Shown here in pieces: positions 3,672 through 7,516 of a DNA stretch of 7,516 nucleotides. Position 1 is the stretch's first letter, and the number at the start of each line of letters is the position of its first letter. This stretch comes from a bacterium (lineage in GTDB: Bacteria; Desulfobacterota; DSWW01). A program made the translations under genes and the position numbers. The stretch spans positions 1 through 7,516 of the forward strand of contig JAUWSZ010000088.1 of NCBI GenBank assembly GCA_030609865.1, given 5' to 3'. The notes beneath the pieces are model-generated. The model made no database searches, was not told the origin of the DNA, and was given only the letters and a program-made list of their open reading frames with translations.

Positions 3672-6233
3672 TCACCCCCATACAACGAGGCCCATGTCGG
3701 CCGAATGCACAAGCAGCGGGTGCCTCGGCATGATCCGCAGCAAGAAGCCGAACTTGCCACTCTCTTTGAACGGGACCGTGGCACGGTAGACGTGCCCATC
3801 CTCCCCGGAGGCGCCGTCCGTGGTCATCGGCTCGGTCAACGCCTTGACCAGATCTCCGTCCGCGTCCATCGGGCCGTAGTAGAGGTCCACCCAGACGTCC
3901 TCCGGCCTTAGCTGTCCCAGACCGATGCGGGCCTGGATGGGCATCGCCTTGCCGACCGGAATTTCAGCACGGCCGTCCTCGAGTCTCACTTCCTGAATGC
4001 GCACCTCTCTCCAATGCCTCTGCACTTTCTGCTTCCACGCGGCAAAGGACTCGGCCGACTGTTTCCTCTCGTGCGCTATCTTCTGATGCAGCACGGCGGC
4101 CGGCACGTAGAACCCGTCCACATAATCCTCGAGCATTCTGTGGGTGTTGAAGATCGGACAGAGCATACGCATCGAGGCCTTCATCATCCGGATCCAGTCC
4201 CTGGGCGTCCCGTCCCGTGCGCGCGAATAGAAGGCGGGAATCACCTCCCTTTCGAGGAGTTCGTACATGGCGCGGCTCTCGATCTCATCCTGGTATTGCG
4301 TGTCCTCGTACTCCTCTCCTGCGCCGATGGCCCACCCACAGCCCGGCTCGTACCCTTCCGCCCACCAACCGTCCAGGATACTCATGTGAAGCGCCCCGTT
4401 CGCAACCGCCTTCATCCCACTCGTGCCGCAGGCCTCCATCGGTCTCCGTGGCGTGTTCAGCCAGACGTCTGCGCCCTGAACCATGTACCTCGCTATGTTG
4501 ATGTCGTAGTCTTCGAGGAAGACCACTCTGTAGCGGAACGTCTCCTCGTGCACCTGCTGCACGATGTTCTTGATGATCGCCTTGCCGGCCATGTCCTGTG
4601 GATGCGCCTTGCCGGCGAAAATGATCTGCACGGGGCGCTCCGGGTCGTTCAGGATCCCGGCAAGCCTTTTTGCGTCCCGAAACAGGAGATCCCCTCGCTT
4701 GTAGGTCGCAAACCGCCGGGCGAAGCAGATCGTCAAGGCCTCCGGGTTGAGCACGTCCTCTGCGCGCTTGATCTCCGAGGGCAGCTCTCCCCTGCGCTGG
4801 AGCTGCTCCTTCACCCGCCTGCGGGTAAAGGCGATGAGCCTCTCCCGCCTCCGCTCGTGGGTCCTCCACAGCTCGGTGTCCGGGATCAGATCCACCCGTT
4901 CCCAGACCTTCTGGTTGTCCGGGTCCTCGATCCACCGGGGCCCCAGATAGCGGTTGTAAAGGTCTGCCATCTCCTGGGAAATGTAGGAAGGTATGTGTAC
5001 ACCATTCGTCACCGAGACGATCGGAACATCCCTCTCGGGAATTACCGGCCAGAGGCCCTTCAACATGCCTCGTGAAACTTCCCTGTGGAGCTTGCTCACG
5101 CCGTTGCGGTAGTTGGAAAGACGAATGGCCAGCACGGTCATGCAGAAATCTTCCTGGTCGTTGTCCGGATTCTGCCTTCCAAGGGCCATGAAATCGTTGA
5201 AAGACACCCCCAGTTCTTCCGCGTACTTCCCGAAGTATTTGCCCATCAGGTCGGGCGGGAAGTAGTCGTTGCCGGCCGCGACGGGTGTGTGGGTGGTGAA
5301 AACCGAGTTCGACTTGACCACCTCCCTGGCCGCCTCGAGGGAGAGCCCCTCTCGTTTCATCAGCTTCCGCATTCTCTCCAGGCCGGAGAAGGCAGAGTGT
5401 CCCTCGTTCATGTGAACAACCGTGGGCTCCAATCCTAGGGCCTCCAGGGCGAGAACCCCACCCACACCGAGGAGAATTTCCTGCCGGAAGCGCATGTCCT
5501 GATCGCCGCCGTAGAGTTGCGCCGTGATCTCACGGTCCTCCGGTACGTTCTCCGGCAGGTTCGTGTTGAGCAGGAAGAGCGCGATGCGACCCACCTGGAC
5601 CCGGTAGATGTTCACCCGGACCGAACGATCCCGTATGGCGAGGGTGAACTCGACAGGATTTCCCTCGGCGTCCCTCTCCTGCCAAACGGGCATGTTCTCG
5701 AAGTCGTTTACGGCATAATATTCCTGCTGCCATCCCTCCTCGTTCAGGTACTGGCCGAAATAACCCTGCTTGTAGAGGAGGCTCAAGCCGACGAGGGGAA
5801 GGTTCAGGTTGCTGGCCGATTTGAGGTGATCGCCGGACAGCACGCCCAGCCCTCCGGAATAGATCGGCAGGGCCTCGGTCATCCCGAACTCCATCGAGAA
5901 GTAGGCCACCAGGAAGCCCGGATCCAGGCCCTTCTCGAGGTGGAAGCTATAAGGTGTCTTGACATTCATGTACTGGTCCAGGGCCTCCAGGACCCGGTCC
6001 ATGTGGAGCAGGAAGCTCTCGTTCCTGCCGGCCTCTTCCAACTGCTGCTGGGACATGCTGCTGAGCATGCGAACAGGGTTGTGGTGACTTTCTTCCCAGA
6101 GATCCCGGTCCAGCCTTCGCCAAAGCTCGATCACGTTCGGATTCCAGGTGTACCAGAGGTTTCGCGCCAGCCCTTGCAAGGGCTTCAGCTTCTCGGGCAG
6201 GGTGGGGACGACCGTTACCGTATGCCATTTCAT
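3672..6233 (-). CDS. glgP: Alpha-glucan (glycogen/maltodextrin) phosphorylase, GT35
   Basis: Cleaves the terminal alpha-1,4-linked glucose of glycogen or maltodextrin with phosphate, giving glucose-1-phosphate; PLP-dependent and cytoplasmic. The 853-residue protein belongs to the branch with an N-terminal DUF3417-like segment (about 12-115, LARNLWYTWNP) rather than the E. coli GlgP/MalP branch. Catalytic-region motifs in order: AYFSMEFG (110-117), SGGLGVLSGDH (126-136), HTPVAAGND (315-323), VTNGVH (408-413), RRFATYKR (506-513, likely phosphate contact), GKAHPQD (541-547) and CGTSGMKAVANGALH (602-616), with Lys608 the expected PLP lysine. A beta-rich tail (about 740-853) follows, as in other long members. 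The start at 6233 is preferred because AAGGAG lies 7 nt upstream and the ATG overlaps the glgA stop as ATGA. The frame is open 34 codons further, but those lie inside glgA and have no family similarity. Coupled translation with glgA ties polymer breakdown to synthesis. Confidence 0.96.
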   Translation of the reverse strand: MKWHTVTVVPTLPEKLKPLQGLARNLWYTWNPNVIELWRRLDRDLWEESHHNPVRMLSSMSQQQLEEAGRNESFLLHMDRVLEALDQYMNVKTPYSFHLEKGLDPGFLVAYFSMEFGMTEALPIYSGGLGVLSGDHLKSASNLNLPLVGLSLLYKQGYFGQYLNEEGWQQEYYAVNDFENMPVWQERDAEGNPVEFTLAIRDRSVRVNIYRVQVGRIALFLLNTNLPENVPEDREITAQLYGGDQDMRFRQEILLGVGGVLALEALGLEPTVVHMNEGHSAFSGLERMRKLMKREGLSLEAAREVVKSNSVFTTHTPVAAGNDYFPPDLMGKYFGKYAEELGVSFNDFMALGRQNPDNDQEDFCMTVLAIRLSNYRNGVSKLHREVSRGMLKGLWPVIPERDVPIVSVTNGVHIPSYISQEMADLYNRYLGPRWIEDPDNQKVWERVDLIPDTELWRTHERRRERLIAFTRRRVKEQLQRRGELPSEIKRAEDVLNPEALTICFARRFATYKRGDLLFRDAKRLAGILNDPERPVQIIFAGKAHPQDMAGKAIIKNIVQQVHEETFRYRVVFLEDYDINIARYMVQGADVWLNTPRRPMEACGTSGMKAVANGALHMSILDGWWAEGYEPGCGWAIGAGEEYEDTQYQDEIESRAMYELLEREVIPAFYSRARDGTPRDWIRMMKASMRMLCPIFNTHRMLEDYVDGFYVPAAVLHQKIAHERKQSAESFAAWKQKVQRHWREVRIQEVRLEDGRAEIPVGKAMPIQARIGLGQLRPEDVWVDLYYGPMDADGDLVKALTEPMTTDGASGEDGHVYRATVPFKESGKFGFLLRIMPRHPLLVHSADMGLVVWG

Positions 6234-7516
6234 CGGGCGACTCCTTGTGATTTCAACTCCATACAACCAAGTTTCTCGTACAGCCCGAGGTAGGCCTCTG
6301 CCGCCCGGTCCCACGAGAAAGACCGTTCCATGCAATTCGTTCGAAGGCGATCGACAAGCTTCCGGTCCGGGTACAGGTGTACCGCCTTCCGCACCGCCCG
6401 GAGCATGGCTCGAGAATCATACGGTTCGAACAGAAAGCCCGTCCCCTCCATCGTGGAAGGAGAGAACTCCCGCACCGTATCCTTCAACCCCCCGGTCGAC
6501 CTTACCACCGGGATGGTACCGTACCGCATGCTGTAGATCTGGTTGAGTCCGCACGGCTCGTAGCGGGAAGGCATCAGGAGGAAATCGATCCCTGCCTGGA
6601 TCCTGTGTGCCAGGGGGGTATCGAACCCATACCGGAACATGAATCGTCCACGAAACGCGTCGGACAGCCCCTCGAGTCGGGCCCTGTAACGCTCCTCTCC
6701 ATCCCCCAACAGGATGAAGTGGGCTCCCATGGCCATCATTTCCGGAAGTCCCTCCAGAAGCAGATCCACGCCCTTCTGGGAGGTGAGCCGGGAGATCATC
6801 CCGATGAGGGGCGCCTGCCCTTGCTCCGCCCCGTTTCCCACTTCTTCGAGCAAGGCAGCCTTGCAGGCCTGTTTTCCCTCGAGGGAGTCCGGGCCGTACG
6901 GGCAAGGCAAGTGGGGATCCCGGCCGGGGTTCCATTCGTCATAATCCGCCCCGTTCAGGATGCCGTAGAGGTCCTGCTCGCGACCGGCCAACACCCCCTC
7001 CAGTCCGTACCCCATCTCCTCGGTCAGGATCTCCCGGCTGTAGCTCGGGCTCACGGTGTTCAGGACATGGGCCGTGAGGAGCCCTGCCTTCAGGAAATTC
7101 ATCTTGCCCCAGAATTCCATCCCCTCCGCCGAAAAGAACATGTCCGGCAGCCCGGTCCGGGGAAACTCACCGGGCGGAAACACCCCCTGGTAGGCGATGT
7201 TGTGAAGAGTCAGCAGAGACCGGGTCTTGTGAAACAGGGCGGACCGACCATATAGATGCCGCAAGTAGGCGGGCACCAGGGCCGTTTGCCAGTCATGACA
7301 GTGCAGCACATCCGGGGCGAAGGAAAGGGCCTCGCACAGGGCGAATGCCGCCTTGCAGAAGTAGGTGAACCGGAGAGCGTTGTCCGGGTAGTCCCCCTCC
7401 GGCGTTCCGTACAGATGGCTCCGATCGTATAAATCGTCCCGCTGCACGAAGTAGCAGGGAACGCCTTCCTCCATATGGGCTCGCAATACCGTCGCAGGCA
7501 AGGCCTCTCCTGCGAT
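6230..7516 (-). CDS. glgA: Glycogen synthase (ADP-glucose type, GT5), 5' end outside the window
   Basis: Transfers glucose from a nucleotide sugar, normally ADP-glucose, to the non-reducing end of alpha-1,4-glucan. 428 residues are visible and the frame is open to the window edge. GlgA is usually about 480-500 residues, so some 60-80 N-terminal residues are missing, including the KTGGL-type ADP-glucose site. A TTG at 7501 is not a credible start. Visible motifs: VLHCHDWQTALVPAYL (N-terminal Rossmann domain), LHNIAYQGVFP, NTVSPSYSREI, NGADYDEWNP, then in the C-terminal domain GMISRLTSQKGVDLL (the lysine of RLTSQKG contacts substrate in E. coli GlgA), HFILLGDG and RYEPCGLNQIYSMRYG (EPCGLNQ at 6559-6539, with the retaining-transferase E-x7-E pattern), ending in RSTGGLKDTV. 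The stop TGA (6232-6230) overlaps the glgP start. Donor specificity is inferred from glgC in the same cluster. Confidence 0.96.
   Translation of the reverse strand: MAGEALPATVLRAHMEEGVPCYFVQRDDLYDRSHLYGTPEGDYPDNALRFTYFCKAAFALCEALSFAPDVLHCHDWQTALVPAYLRHLYGRSALFHKTRSLLTLHNIAYQGVFPPGEFPRTGLPDMFFSAEGMEFWGKMNFLKAGLLTAHVLNTVSPSYSREILTEEMGYGLEGVLAGREQDLYGILNGADYDEWNPGRDPHLPCPYGPDSLEGKQACKAALLEEVGNGAEQGQAPLIGMISRLTSQKGVDLLLEGLPEMMAMGAHFILLGDGEERYRARLEGLSDAFRGRFMFRYGFDTPLAHRIQAGIDFLLMPSRYEPCGLNQIYSMRYGTIPVVRSTGGLKDTVREFSPSTMEGTGFLFEPYDSRAMLRAVRKAVHLYPDRKLVDRLRTNCMERSFSWDRAAEAYLGLYEKLGCMELKSQGVAR
6241..6246 (-). promoter_or_regulatory. Ribosome binding site that fixes the glgP start
   Basis: AAGGAG on the minus strand, inside the 3' end of glgA, lies 7 nt before the glgP ATG at 6233-6231. 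It decides for this start over the longer upstream frame. Confidence 0.8.

Noticed and set aside
4014..5075. 353-codon plus-strand open frame opposite glgP
   Set aside because: It is an antisense shadow of a well-conserved gene in GC-rich DNA, with His/Val/Leu/Arg-rich nonsense and no motifs. The same holds for the plus-strand frames at 5517-6293, 6377-7255 and 2242-3087.
6234..6335. 34-residue N-terminal extension of GlgP
   Set aside because: It lies within glgA and is unlike the family. The ATG at 6233 has AAGGAG at ideal spacing and forms an ATGA overlap.

Overview
The window looks like ordinary chromosomal DNA from a GC-rich, probably anaerobic Gram-negative bacterium. The Desulfobacterota (former Deltaproteobacteria) are the best guess. 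That guess rests on a small DUF4911-like protein beside a U32 protein, a GlgP of the DUF3417-containing type, and GC-rich codon use. No rRNA or taxonomic marker is present, so the assignment is tentative. I found no tRNA, CRISPR, phage, toxin-antitoxin or transposase signal.

Layout. Bases 1-135 are a short leader that may hold the 5' end of a divergent minus-strand gene. Three tightly packed plus-strand genes follow. They are an O6-alkylguanine-DNA alkyltransferase (136-672), a U32-family iron-sulfur protein of the TrhP tRNA-hydroxylation type (639-1865, overlapping the first by 34 bp), and a DUF4911-like protein of 80 residues (1869-2111). A minus-strand glycogen cluster is convergent with them. 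In transcription order it is glgA (7516 to 6230, 5' end outside the window), glgP (6233 to 3672) and glgC (3522 to 2233). glgA and glgP overlap by an ATGA. glgC follows after a 149-bp gap.

How the genes work together. GlgC makes ADP-glucose from glucose-1-phosphate and ATP, GlgA adds that glucose to alpha-1,4-glucan, and GlgP releases glucose-1-phosphate from the polymer. Synthesis and mobilisation are therefore encoded together; no branching or debranching enzyme is visible. The plus-strand operon joins DNA alkylation repair with a probable RNA-modification protein, with no obvious biochemical link.

The least ordinary part is the intergenic DNA. Both sides of glgC carry tandem heptamers of the form TTAGNNN. 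The element at 2108-2236 has perfect 14-bp inverted arms and a (GTC/CTC)n core, and it supplies the stop codons of both convergent genes. The gap at 3523-3671 has more heptamers plus short GGGGTC/GACCCC palindromes. These look like dispersed intergenic repeats rather than a new enzymatic system. I did not find a convincing undescribed multi-gene system here.
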